11,495 nt of DNA from Verrucomicrobiota bacterium (GCA_029907285.1 JARYMD010000105.1:1-11495); one strand, 5' to 3'. Positions 1 through 8,046 are shown, numbered from the stretch's first letter. Made by a program: numbers and translations. Notes: generated by a model from the sequence alone, not told the origin.

Positions 1-885
1 CACAGCAACCGGCACCCGCGCAGACACAAACCGCCCCTCCGCATCCGCCCAGCCAATCTCGACCTGCCTCGGCCCCCCTGTCCCCGCATGAATAACACGC
101 ACTTTGGTGGCATCACCCCCACGCCCCCCGGTCGAAGCCGCGTCCGCACTCAAATGGATGCCCACGTTCCCCGAATGCCGCGGCGTGATTTGCCGCGCCA
201 CCAAACGCACGTCTTTCGGCCAATTGTACCCCGCCAGTTCATCCAACACACTCCCCTCGGCAAGGTCGCTCACCAACACAACCTCCCGAACACTCCCACG
301 TTCGCCATCGGTCCCCTCCAGCTCGAGCATCTCTGTCGCTCGAATCAGCGCACGATCAAGCCGCGTCGCCGCCCAACAAGGTTTCAACCCGGCCAGCCGT
401 TCCCGCACAAGCCCGGGCCGGTTCTGAACCGCTGTCTTGCGCCACTCTTCAAAACCTATCCGCCACACGATCCCATCATCAAACGTGCACAGCGCCAGGT
501 CGTCATTAGCACCCGCGCTCTGAGCGGCCGCCTCAACATGCCGGCACGCGGCCTCCCACAAACCTTCGCGCTGCATGCTCGCGCTCGTATCCAATAACAC
601 GACCAACCTTTTCAACGGTGCGCCAGCGAACGGTACAACCACGGCTTTCCGAACAAACGGCCTCGCAAAAGCCGCCGCCAACAACACCACTATCAGCCCC
701 CGTAACACCAGCAGCAGCAAATGGTCGATCTTGTTCCGCCGCGTCAGCCGCGGCAGTGCCGGCCTCAAAAACATCAGAGAACTGAACAGTGTCCGCCGCC
801 GAGCCGATTGACGCACAAGATGGAACAGCACCGGCAGCACTATCGCCGCTGCTCCAACAAGAAATATGGGCGCCAAAAAGTTCAT
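1..885 (-). CDS. BatA-type membrane protein with VWA domain (3' end outside window)
   Basis: The frame opens with ATG at 885 and stays open for 295 codons to the window edge, so the C-terminus is missing. It starts MNFLAPIFLVGAAAIVLPVL followed by FHLVRQ, which is the N-terminal membrane segment of the BatA/aerotolerance-regulator family (PF07584). A second hydrophobic stretch lies at about residues 55-75, then a VWA domain starts near residue 94 with the MIDAS signature DTSAS at residues 99-103. Such proteins sit in the inner membrane with a metal-binding VWA domain and work with MoxR ATPases. The start codon overlaps the TGA of the DUF58 gene by 4 bp (ATGA at 882-885), which implies translational coupling. 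The family match is strong. The molecular role is not known from sequence. Confidence 0.88.
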   Translation of the reverse strand, partial: MNFLAPIFLVGAAAIVLPVLFHLVRQSARRRTLFSSLMFLRPALPRLTRRNKIDHLLLLVLRGLIVVLLAAAFARPFVRKAVVVPFAGAPLKRLVVLLDTSASMQREGLWEAACRHVEAAAQSAGANDDLALCTFDDGIVWRIGFEEWRKTAVQNRPGLVRERLAGLKPCWAATRLDRALIRATEMLELEGTDGERGSVREVVLVSDLAEGSVLDELAGYNWPKDVRLVARQITPRHSGNVGIHLSADAASTGGRGGDATKVRVIHAGTGGPRQVEIGWADAEGRFVSARVPVAV

Positions 886-1838
886 CTTCCCGCACGCTCC
901 GCACGGCGCACCCGGCGCCGCAACGCATGCCGACCGCTAAGGAAATCAAACAACGCAAGTTCGATCGGCCGATCCGTCGCAACCCTGAAGAACGTCCCGT
1001 TCCAACGCTCGCAAGCCCTCCGCAACGCGTCGCTGTGGGCTTCAACCCTGATTTTGTAATCGCGCCTCACAGCCCCGGGGTCCAGCAACAGAGTCCGCCC
1101 GGATTCCACATCCTCGAACACAGCAGGTTCGCTGAACTCAAACGCCAGTTCCGCCGGGTCCAGCACCTGAAACATCACCACCTCATGTCCGCACGACAAC
1201 AACGGCAACACCGCAGGTTCAATTTGATCGATCGGCGCAAGAAAATCGGAAATCACGACTGCCACCCCGCGTTTCCTGACAAGCTCCGCCGTCCGCCTCA
1301 GCGGCGCAACCAGATCGGTTCGCACGCCGTCCGCGTCCCTTTCAAGCAACAGCATCAAACGCCGCAAGTGCCCGTGCCTGTGCCGCGCCGGCAGATAGTC
1401 GCGAACCCTCTCGTCGAACGTCACAAGGCCAACAGCGTCCCCCTGCCGCCCGAGAAAACACGCCAGCGTGGCAGCAAGAGTCGCCGCATAGTTCGATTTT
1501 GTGTAACCAACAGACCCGTAGCACATCGACCTGCTCATGTCCACCACGAGGTTGCAACGCATGTTGGTCTCGTCCTCGAACCGCTTCACAAAGTATCGGT
1601 CGCTCCGCGCATAAACTCGCCAGTCAACATACCGCGGGTCATCGCCCGGACTGTACTGCCTGTACTCGGTGAACTCGACGGAGAACCCGTGATGCGGACT
1701 TCGGTGCAATCCGCTCCAAAACCCGTCAACAACCACCCGGGCGCGGAATTCAAGGCTGCGAATGCGCATCAGAGCCTGCGGGTCAACCAGCGTGCCCGCT
1801 CTCCGCTCAAAAACCTGCATCCTCGTCCCATTCATCAT
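882..1838 (-). CDS. DUF58 domain protein (VWA-like partner of MoxR)
   Basis: This 318-residue protein carries the DUF58 core at about residues 47-92, including the run GFSVEFTEYRQYSPGDDPRY followed by VDWRVYARSDRYFVKRF. A VWA-like MIDAS motif DMSRS follows at residues 100-104 and an aliphatic strand VAVVISDF further on. There is no signal peptide or membrane segment, so it is probably cytoplasmic. DUF58 proteins are nearly always encoded beside MoxR ATPases and are thought to be their partners or adaptors. The gene overlaps moxR upstream by 4 bp (1835-1838) and the BatA-like gene downstream by 4 bp. Two Met codons in tandem begin the frame and the first is used here because it lies inside the ATGA overlap. 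The family call is secure, the biochemical role unknown. Confidence 0.93.
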   Translation of the reverse strand: MMNGTRMQVFERRAGTLVDPQALMRIRSLEFRARVVVDGFWSGLHRSPHHGFSVEFTEYRQYSPGDDPRYVDWRVYARSDRYFVKRFEDETNMRCNLVVDMSRSMCYGSVGYTKSNYAATLAATLACFLGRQGDAVGLVTFDERVRDYLPARHRHGHLRRLMLLLERDADGVRTDLVAPLRRTAELVRKRGVAVVISDFLAPIDQIEPAVLPLLSCGHEVVMFQVLDPAELAFEFSEPAVFEDVESGRTLLLDPGAVRRDYKIRVEAHSDALRRACERWNGTFFRVATDRPIELALFDFLSGRHALRRRVRRAERAGR

Positions 1839-2878
1839 TCCAACGGTCCCCGAACCGTCTCCAACAACCTCTTGACTATGTCCTCCACTCGAACGCCTTC
1901 CGCCTCCGCACGATAGTTCAACAGAATTCGGTGCCTGAACACCGGCTTCGCCAGTTCAACCAAATCAGCGCACGTGACATGCACCCTGCCATGCAGCAAA
2001 GCACGCGCCTTTGCCCCAAGCACAAGATACTGCGCAGCTCGAGTGCCCGCCCCCCACGTCACGTAATCATTGATGAACTCAGGCGCACCGTCACCACGCG
2101 GGCGCGACGCCGCCACCAGCCGCACCGCATATCGCACCAGTTCATCAGCCACAGGCACCGTCCGGACGAGCTGCTGAAAACCCAGCACGTCCGACCCGTC
2201 AAACAACGGCTCGATATCGCCCGTCGCTTCGCTCGTGGTCCGCTTGATCACTTCGACCTCCTCCTCTTCAGGAAGGTAATCAATCACCACGTTGAACATG
2301 AACCGGTCCAACTGCGCTTCCGGCAGCGGATAGGTCCCTTCCATCTCGATCGGGTTCTGCGTCGCCAATACAAAAAACGGCTCATCCAACGGATGCCGAA
2401 CCCCCGACGCCGTCACCTGGTGTTCCTGCATCGCTTCCAGCAACGCCGCTTGTGTCTTGGGTGGCGTCCGATTGATTTCATCCGCCAACACCACGTTCGC
2501 AAACACCGGCCCCCGCACAAACATCAGACGCCGGCCTTCCGGTGTGTCCTGCAGAATTTCCGTCCCCGTTATATCCGCAGGCATCAAGTCCGGCGTGAAC
2601 TGAATTCGCTGGAACCGCAGCCTGAAAACGCACGCAATCGATTTCACCAACAACGTCTTCGCAAGCCCGGGCGCACCCGTTATCAAACAATGCCCTCCAG
2701 ACAAAAGAGCAATCAGTATCTGCTCGATTACCTGACCCTGCCCAACAATCACTTTGGCCAACTGACGCTCAATCTGCGCGCGCCCCGACCAAAGCCGCTC
2801 CGCAACCCGCCGTTCATTCTCAGTTCGGCTCAGCCGCGCCTGCGCCCCTTCAACCTGATTCGTCTCAATATGGCTCAT
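1835..2878 (-). CDS. MoxR-family AAA+ ATPase
   Basis: This is a 347-residue AAA+ ATPase of the MoxR/RavA branch. Walker A is GAPGLAKT at residues 68-75, Walker B VVLADE at 129-134, sensor 1 LATQNP at 171-176, and the conserved PLPEAQLDRF run carries the likely arginine finger at R192. These are MoxR hallmarks (PF07726), with an AAA lid after about residue 250. MoxR proteins act as chaperone-like ATPases that insert cofactors into, or remodel, VWA-domain partners, and two such partners are encoded immediately downstream. I start at the ATG at 2878 (MSHIETNQ). The frame stays open 37 codons further up to 2989, but those codons lie in the tandem repeat and give a low-complexity, implausible N-terminus. 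The gene overlaps the DUF58 gene by 4 bp. Confidence 0.95.
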   Translation of the reverse strand: MSHIETNQVEGAQARLSRTENERRVAERLWSGRAQIERQLAKVIVGQGQVIEQILIALLSGGHCLITGAPGLAKTLLVKSIACVFRLRFQRIQFTPDLMPADITGTEILQDTPEGRRLMFVRGPVFANVVLADEINRTPPKTQAALLEAMQEHQVTASGVRHPLDEPFFVLATQNPIEMEGTYPLPEAQLDRFMFNVVIDYLPEEEEVEVIKRTTSEATGDIEPLFDGSDVLGFQQLVRTVPVADELVRYAVRLVAASRPRGDGAPEFINDYVTWGAGTRAAQYLVLGAKARALLHGRVHVTCADLVELAKPVFRHRILLNYRAEAEGVRVEDIVKRLLETVRGPLE

Positions 2879-2901
2879 AATACAATCCCGGGCCACTTCC
2901 C

Positions 2902-3105
2902 CCGTAGCTGCGGACGTTAGTCCGCAGTCACCGCACTCTTTCCTCACCCGTAGCTGCGGCCGTAGCTGCGGACGTAAGTCCGCAGTCACCGCACTCTTTC
3001 CTCACCCGTAGCTGCGGCCGTAGCTGCGGACGTTAGTCCGCAGATTAGTCCGCAGAAACCTGCAACTCTATTCCCTTACCCGTAGCTGCGGACGTTAGTC
3101 CGCAG
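2902..3105. repeat. 58-bp tandem repeat made of GC-rich hairpins
   Basis: Four copies of the inverted repeat CTGCGGACGTTAGTCCGCAG (8-bp arms, 4-nt loop; the second has GTAA in the loop) lie at 2908-2927, 2966-2985, 3024-3043 and 3086-3105. The first two larger units, 2902-2959 and 2960-3017, are 58 bp each and differ at one base. The third unit starts at 3018 and diverges after its hairpin, where an extra half site ATTAGTCCGCAG follows. The last hairpin abuts the TGA of the DUF4159 gene directly. The block fills the only real gap in the gene train and would be transcribed as the moxR leader. It resembles REP/BIME-type intergenic palindromes. Confidence 0.9.
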
Positions 3106-3960
3106 TCAGTGTGTCATCACATACACCAACACATTTATCGCCAGCGGATACGCAATCTTCTCCGAAAAGTTATGAAAGTAATAATCATCTTCGCCTTCCC
3201 GCTCCCAGCCATCGCCGTTGTCAGTGTTGTGCGTCGCAAGCACCATCAACCGACCATGATCGTCAAAGATTGCCCTGTGATGCACCTCGCGCGCATCAGG
3301 GCGTTCCCATGTCACGCCGGTGTACCTGCTTGCAATGCCATACTGAATCGCAGGAATCTGCGCCTTTGAGCCAATCTCAAACACAGTGTGATAAATCGGA
3401 TGCGTCAACGGCAGCTCGACAAAGCGCCTGTCCGGAAACACCTCTCTCATTACCTCCTCGCAATTTGCCCATTCACGCTCACCCCAAAAATCGTCCAACC
3501 ACAGAAACCCTCCGTTCAACAGGTAACGCCGCAAAGCATCGGCTTCCGCCGCGCTCAAATACAGGCTGCCCGGCTCAACAATGTAAATGAACGGAAAATC
3601 CATCAGGGCCGGGTCTGTCAGCCTCAAAATCCGCCCGTCAGGGTCAACTCTCAGCGCTGTCACCTGCTGCAAACGATATGAAAGGTTCAGATCACTGTCC
3701 GGCAGGTCAGTCGCCCATCCACCGCCCCATCCCGAACCACGATCGTACCGTATCCTCACGAAAGTGAACACGTCCTTCGCGAAAGCGGGCGCGTTGGTCC
3801 ACTCAGGCGTGCCAGTGCTCCCGGACGGCACTTCACGGGCTGTCCTGATCTCGCTCAAAAACCCCCGGCCGCCCCACCGCCGCTGCGCCAGTCCGCAAAC
3901 CGCCGCAACGATCACGAGGACCAACGTCAATTTGAATGCGTCTGCCACTTTGGTTCTCAA
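3106..3960 (-). CDS. DUF4159 domain membrane-anchored protein
   Basis: This 284-residue protein has an N-terminal hydrophobic anchor or signal segment (FKLTLVLVIVAAVCGLAQ, about residues 9-26). After it comes a DUF4159 domain recognised from FTFVRIRYDRG, WATDLPDSDLNLSYRLQQVT, YIVEPGSLYLSAAEADALRR and FLWLDDFWG, then ELPLTHPIYHTVFEI. The bulk should face the periplasm. Function is unknown for the family, but its genes often sit beside MoxR/VWA clusters, as here. The frame starts with TTG at 3960, overlapping the TGA of the upstream peptidase gene (TTGA at 3957-3960). A GTG four codons in (3948), with GAGA seven bases upstream, is an alternative start. The stop is followed at once by a perfect hairpin of the tandem repeat, which could protect or attenuate the mRNA. 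Confidence 0.88.
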   Translation of the reverse strand: MRTKVADAFKLTLVLVIVAAVCGLAQRRWGGRGFLSEIRTAREVPSGSTGTPEWTNAPAFAKDVFTFVRIRYDRGSGWGGGWATDLPDSDLNLSYRLQQVTALRVDPDGRILRLTDPALMDFPFIYIVEPGSLYLSAAEADALRRYLLNGGFLWLDDFWGEREWANCEEVMREVFPDRRFVELPLTHPIYHTVFEIGSKAQIPAIQYGIASRYTGVTWERPDAREVHHRAIFDDHGRLMVLATHNTDNGDGWEREGEDDYYFHNFSEKIAYPLAINVLVYVMTH

Positions 3961-6587
3961 CGCCGTACACCCGGCGAAATCGCACTGCCGGAATTCGTCG
4001 CACCACCGGATTGGCGGTGCATTTCCAACAACAGTTCAAGCCCGTCGCGATGCCGGGGCACATCTTCAAGAGCAACCAACAGCTCGCGCCGCGCTGATGA
4101 ATCACCCGCACGCCACAATTGCCGCGCCAGCCTGAAACGTGTCTCAGTCGGGTTCATCGAGTCCAATTCCAACAAAGCCCGCAATGCTCGCACCGCCGAC
4201 GCGCTGTCTCCGCTTCTTTCACCGGCCTCGGCCATGTGCCGATACGGCATCGGCACGAGCGGATTCACAGCAATGTAACGCCGCGCGTTCCTTATCACTG
4301 CTTCCCAGTCGCCTGCCGCCCGCCCGAGTTCCATCAAACGCCCGTACACTTCGACCGCTTCGCCGTCCGCATCCGCTATCCGCTCAAGAACGCCGCGTTC
4401 CTCGGCTGTTTCACCAAGCTCGCGGTGCACCTGTGCCAGCAATCCCATGGGACTTTCCGGACCTGTCGCTTTCGGACAGCGCTTGATCAGAAGTTCCAAA
4501 ACCTGCTTTGCTTCGTTCCATTGTTTGGCCCCGATCGCCTGCGTGGCGCGCCGCATCAGCACCCAGTAATTGTTGGGGTTGGCCCGTGCCCAGGGTTCCC
4601 ATGCCCCGCGGCCGATCCCGGTTCGCAGCACTTCTTCAGGCGGTCTTCGCCACTCCAATCCCAAAGCAAACTCGACCGCCCGCCGCCGTGCAAACTCCTC
4701 AAATTCGCCTTCGAGTTTTTCAAGAGGCGCCGCACGCGATGCGATCGCCTTGTTCACATCCACCCCATTGCCAAGGTCACCAAGAATTGCCACCAGACAT
4801 TCAAACCCGAATTTCTCCGCCAGAAACTCAACCGCCAACGAGCTCTCGTAATATGCAAACTGAAGGTGCAACGGCGATTTCGGCGCAAGGAACGCCCCGC
4901 TCAACCGCGACAACGGCGTCAGCTCGCCACCCAAGATCATCTCCCGATAACGCGGCGTCATTTTCTCGCCCCATGCACTATTAGCCTGTCGTTCTTCGTA
5001 CACGGACAATCCCTCGCTCAACCACCTCGGCATGCAATTGCTCGTGACCCGCAAAGTTACTGCATGACAAAACTCGTGCCAGAGCATCGATTCCCAGTTG
5101 AACGGACGGCCGGGCCTCGCAGAAGGGCTGTTCGCCGTTATCACCGGACCAAAACAAACCCCAAGAAACCCGCGGTTCTCAGGCAGACCAAACGTCCGCA
5201 CCGCAAAATCGCTCTGGTGCGCAAAAATCTCGACCTTTACCGGCTTCTGAAAAACAACGCCGTACTTCTTGCACAACCGCTCACGCGCTTCTTCCAGCAG
5301 CTCAAGCACACGTTGACCGTACACAGTCGCTTCTTCCTTCGGCATTCGGACAACAAAATTCGAATTCGTCAGAATCGCGAAGCCTGACAATGTGTCGCGC
5401 AAGGTCACAAGATTCAGCGCCGTTACATCGTAACCGTCCTTCTCATGCACCTGTTCTGCCAATCGCCAGCCTTCTTCTTCCTCGCCCAATCTCAACAGGT
5501 CTTCGGCAAGCTGCGCCTTCGCCGGGAGAAAACGGTCGTCGAACTCGATCGCACGCCTCTGAAACTGCGCGCCCTCGGCAAACCGGTACTTCTGCGAAAG
5601 CTTGCGCCCAACCAAATACGGCACACGCGGGTTCGTCGGCCACAACGCGAGCGCTTTGCCAAGAGCCTCCTGCTCAAGCTTGCGCCTGTTCTGCAGCCGC
5701 CCAATAACAGCCATGTACGCCCATGCTTCCGGGTGCGCAGGGTTAACCCCTTGCGCGCGCTCGATCAACCTTGCCGCCCCTTCATAATCCTCCGCATCAA
5801 TCGCGCGGTCCGCCAGCAGAAGAATGCTCGCCACATGATTGCTGTTCAAGCTGAGCGCAGATTCAAGCGCCTTCACCATCTGCGCCGGATCGCTGGGCTC
5901 ATACGCCCGTGCCAGCCCATAATGGAACTCAGCGTCTTTCTTGTGCTTTGACAGCCCTTCTTGAAACACACGCGCCGCAAGAGCAAAGTCATGTTTTTCA
6001 AGCGCCAATTCGCCGATCGCCAGGTACGGCTCACGCGCCCCGGGCTCATTCTTCTTGGCAACCTCATAAACCCGATCAAGGACCAGCTTCGGGTCTGTAC
6101 CAAGAGCCAACAATGCCCTCCCAAACACAACAATATCCGCCACGTCCCTGTACGCATATGGCCGCCCGGCCACCAAGTTCACTATCTCCTCCAACAGCTT
6201 GTCGCCCTCAGCCGGCCGCCCGTTGGCCCGGCAAACCTCACGCCCAACCCACCGCAACCGAATGCTCCTTGACTCACGTGCCAGCCGGTTCGTCAACACC
6301 GCATACGCAGCCTCATACCGGCCAATTGCATGCAAACTCTCCACCAAAAAAAGCGGCCATTGCTCCGAATAATCCTTCTCCTTACACTCAATCTCAGACA
6401 CCCGCGCCGCTTCAGCATAGTTCCCGGTCAAAAACAACTGCCGCGCCTCGTCAATGTCAGCACTCCTCCCCACTCCACAACAAAACACACCGCTCGCCAG
6501 CAAAACAGCCAGCACCCGCTCCGCCCGCCCACGAAGAGGTTTGTGGGCCGCCACAATTGTCCCGCCATTCTCCGCGAGATCGTTCAC
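3957..6587 (-). CDS. Secreted TPR protein with gluzincin-type (peptidase MA-like) metallopeptidase domain
   Basis: This 876-codon protein starts with a charged region and a hydrophobic segment (RVLAVLLASGVFCCGVG) ending near GRSADIDEA, consistent with export. Residues about 45-400 look like tetratricopeptide repeats (NYAEAARVSEIE, KHDFALAARVFQEGL, AHPEAWAYMAVIGRL). A metallopeptidase domain follows with HEFCH at residues 504-508 and WLSEGLSVYEE, where E525 is the probable third zinc ligand. HExxH with a downstream WLxEG is typical of the peptidase MA-like group. More TPR-like helices fill about 690-860. The substrate is unknown. It is the first gene of the train and overlaps the DUF4159 gene by 4 bp. 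The frame begins with GTG at 6587. A second GTG at 6554 (codon 12), six bases after GGCGGG, fits the promoter candidate better and gives a more ordinary signal peptide. Confidence 0.87.
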   Translation of the reverse strand: MNDLAENGGTIVAAHKPLRGRAERVLAVLLASGVFCCGVGRSADIDEARQLFLTGNYAEAARVSEIECKEKDYSEQWPLFLVESLHAIGRYEAAYAVLTNRLARESRSIRLRWVGREVCRANGRPAEGDKLLEEIVNLVAGRPYAYRDVADIVVFGRALLALGTDPKLVLDRVYEVAKKNEPGAREPYLAIGELALEKHDFALAARVFQEGLSKHKKDAEFHYGLARAYEPSDPAQMVKALESALSLNSNHVASILLLADRAIDAEDYEGAARLIERAQGVNPAHPEAWAYMAVIGRLQNRRKLEQEALGKALALWPTNPRVPYLVGRKLSQKYRFAEGAQFQRRAIEFDDRFLPAKAQLAEDLLRLGEEEEGWRLAEQVHEKDGYDVTALNLVTLRDTLSGFAILTNSNFVVRMPKEEATVYGQRVLELLEEARERLCKKYGVVFQKPVKVEIFAHQSDFAVRTFGLPENRGFLGVCFGPVITANSPSARPGRPFNWESMLWHEFCHAVTLRVTSNCMPRWLSEGLSVYEERQANSAWGEKMTPRYREMILGGELTPLSRLSGAFLAPKSPLHLQFAYYESSLAVEFLAEKFGFECLVAILGDLGNGVDVNKAIASRAAPLEKLEGEFEEFARRRAVEFALGLEWRRPPEEVLRTGIGRGAWEPWARANPNNYWVLMRRATQAIGAKQWNEAKQVLELLIKRCPKATGPESPMGLLAQVHRELGETAEERGVLERIADADGEAVEVYGRLMELGRAAGDWEAVIRNARRYIAVNPLVPMPYRHMAEAGERSGDSASAVRALRALLELDSMNPTETRFRLARQLWRAGDSSARRELLVALEDVPRHRDGLELLLEMHRQSGGATNSGSAISPGVRR

Positions 6588-6593
6588 AGCCTA

Positions 6594-6620
6594 ATCATAG
6601 CACAAATCCCCAAATGTCAT
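6594..6620 (-). promoter_or_regulatory. Candidate extended -10 promoter for the peptidase-to-BatA gene train
   Basis: On the minus strand TGCTATGAT (6602-6594) is an extended -10 element, with TATGAT matching TATAAT at five of six bases. ATGACA (6620-6615) matches the -35 consensus TTGACA at five of six, but the spacer is only 15 bp. The predicted start of transcription is near 6587, which would leave the GTG at 6587 without a leader and give the GTG at 6554 a leader of about 33 nt. This is a motif reading only. Confidence 0.4.
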
Positions 6621-6885
6621 CCCTCAGGACCGCGAATTCTCACACCGCAAAAACCAGCCCGCACTCCGGTCTGCCGCCACGGACAATCTGCGCAGACCTC
6701 GCAAAGCGCCCAGTTCTCTGGACTCCGGCCTGAAACAGCTCCAGCCACCGATTCACCCCCGGAACGGACCAACGCCGCCACCAACAGCGCGACGCAGCAG
6801 GCTCTTGGCCACCCAAACAACGCGAGCCTATTGACCGGATCGATCGATCGCCGCTGCGCCGCGCTGTGCCGACTCTACGTCTGAT
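6621..6885. other. Intergenic region, no convincing gene
   Basis: This stretch separates the secreted-protein gene from the peptidase operon. It holds a perfect 10-bp palindrome TCTGCGCAGA at 6687-6696 and a GATCGATCGATC palindrome at 6838-6849. A TTG-started minus-strand frame (6617-6820, 67 codons, with an Ala/Val/Leu-rich start and a CEVCADC cluster) crosses most of it but lacks a clear ribosome binding site and runs into the promoter candidate. I do not annotate it as a gene. No strong T-tailed terminator hairpin is visible after the stop at 6886. Confidence 0.5.
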
Positions 6886-7605
6886 TCAAGACATCTTCGC
6901 TTTGGCCGCCTCAGGCACCTCGAACTTGGTGTTGCCCACGTCCTTGATCTCAACCTTGACCTTCCTGTTGATCTCACGTTCGTTGCCGCCAAATGTCATC
7001 GTGCCCTGTACCGTGTACTCATACCCCGAAATCAGCCCGTCCTTGATCCACACCTTCAGCGACCCCTTCGCGCCACTGATCTCCGGCGCGTTGTTCGCAC
7101 GCCGCATCGGCCCCGCCAGAACAGCTTTGGCGCCCTCTTCAGTGAAATCCCCAACGTACGCGTCGCCTTCCTTCTTCAGGTTCGCAACCTTTTCAGCGAA
7201 TTCGACAACTTGAGCCGCAGGCGCCTTGTAATTCATCAGCATTCGCCCGATGAACCGCCCCCGACCCGGCCCGCCACCCGGCTCGCCAGCATCGGACAGC
7301 CCCTGCCAGCCTTCCTCAGTCTTGATTGCGCCTTTTTCCCCCTTCACGTAAGCCTCGACCGTGTTGTTGGCCCGCTGCATCATGAGATACACCGTGCCGT
7401 CCTTCAGCGCCTTGCCCTCCGTCGGGCCGCCCATTCGAGGCCCGCCGCCACCGCCTGCGCCCGGACTCTCAGTCGTCGATTTCCAACTGTAGCCACTCGA
7501 GTCAGCCAGTCTCTTCGCGGCCGCTTTGATCTCATCTATCGGACCAGCCGCCAATGCCGATCCGACAAACATGCTAAGAACACCTATCACGACTTGCTTC
7601 TTCAT
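6886..7605 (-). CDS. Secreted protein of unknown function
   Basis: This 239-residue protein has a clear Sec signal peptide (MKKQVVIGVLSMFVGSALA, cleavage likely after A19 or A20), so the mature protein is periplasmic or outer-surface. The mature part begins with an amphipathic helix and YSWK at residues 39-42, then a Gly-rich loop (residues 49-60). Alternating strand-like segments follow (GTVYLMMQRANNTVEAYVKG, DGLISGYEYTVQGTMTF, REINRKVKVEIKDVG) with little Cys and no catalytic motif I recognise. The late part, with its long beta strands and final FEVPEAA, recalls LolA/lipoprotein-carrier-like beta folds, but this is only an impression of fold. ATG at 7605 is preceded by a weak AAGAGAAT. It seems to be a single-gene unit. 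I do not assign a function. Confidence 0.8.
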   Translation of the reverse strand: MKKQVVIGVLSMFVGSALAAGPIDEIKAAAKRLADSSGYSWKSTTESPGAGGGGGPRMGGPTEGKALKDGTVYLMMQRANNTVEAYVKGEKGAIKTEEGWQGLSDAGEPGGGPGRGRFIGRMLMNYKAPAAQVVEFAEKVANLKKEGDAYVGDFTEEGAKAVLAGPMRRANNAPEISGAKGSLKVWIKDGLISGYEYTVQGTMTFGGNEREINRKVKVEIKDVGNTKFEVPEAAKAKMS

Positions 7606-7921
7606 ATTCTCTTTGTTCTATTTCCGACTTGTTGATTTGTTCGATTCGATCGAGACCCCCAAAGGATCAACGACGCTGATCCCACGCCCATGTCTCGCGC
7701 AGAATCATCCAGCAGATTGCTTGCCGGAGATCATTTCCCAAGCCAAACACACGCAACAGGCCACAATCCAGTGCTCACACCACCTCTCAACCCCATTTTG
7801 CCGTCCATCTGCGCGCAGTTTCTGCGCACCCCTGTATCCGATTTGCGCAGAGATCAAAGCTTCCAACTGCAGATCGCAAACCGGTTGGTTGCGTTGCCTG
7901 GACCGCGGCGGGTTTGATGTC
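7606..7921. other. Intergenic region upstream of the secreted-protein gene
   Basis: No reading frame here looks coding. The stretch should contain the promoter of the gene at 6886-7605, but I see no convincing -35/-10 pair. A small inverted repeat GCGCAG-TTT-CTGCGC lies at 7813-7827 and another GCGCAG follows near 7845. The same core occurs as TCTGCGCAGA at 6687-6696 before the next operon. The plus strand is still C-rich here, as it is to the left. Confidence 0.5.
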
Positions 7922-7986
7922 GCCCCTACGGGGCTAATGAGGTTGTCAGGGGCTGGCTTGCTACAAAGATGCCGCCCCTACGGGGC
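7922..7986. repeat. Pair of GCCCCTACGGGGC palindromes
   Basis: The palindrome GCCCCTACGGGGC (5-bp arms, 3-nt loop) occurs at 7922-7934 and 7974-7986, 52 bp apart in the same orientation. The intervening DNA contains CTTGCTACAAAGATGCCGCC, a phrase I associate with interspersed palindromic repeats in several bacterial phyla. A further small palindrome, AAGCC-ATT-GGCTT, lies at 8016-8028. No coding potential is seen. Confidence 0.75.
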
Positions 7987-8046
7987 TCGGTGCTGCAAAC
8001 CCCGGCGGGCGGTTCAAGCCATTGGCTTTGCCAACCCGCGGCTCGG

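Noticed and set aside
2879..2989. 37-codon N-terminal extension of MoxR through the tandem repeat
   Set aside because: It gives a repetitive RPQLRPQL-type sequence made by the hairpin repeat. The ATG at 2878 gives a normal MoxR length and start.
2902..3105. CRISPR array
   Set aside because: The repeat unit is itself a palindrome, the spacer between the first three hairpins is the same sequence, and no cas gene is near. It is a tandem repeat.
789..5387. Long plus-strand frames antisense to the operon (for example 789-1916, 1931-2920, 4119-5387)
   Set aside because: They are Arg/His/Pro/Gln-rich translations opposite genes with clear domain motifs on the minus strand, as expected for the complement of GC-rich coding DNA.
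6617..6820. 67-codon Cys-containing minus-strand frame with a hydrophobic start
   Set aside because: TTG start, no clear ribosome binding site, overlap with the promoter candidate, and no recognisable family. It remains a remote possibility only.
6838..6849. GATCGATCGATC palindrome as a regulatory or methylation cluster
   Set aside because: It is short, single and without context. Chance is enough to explain it.
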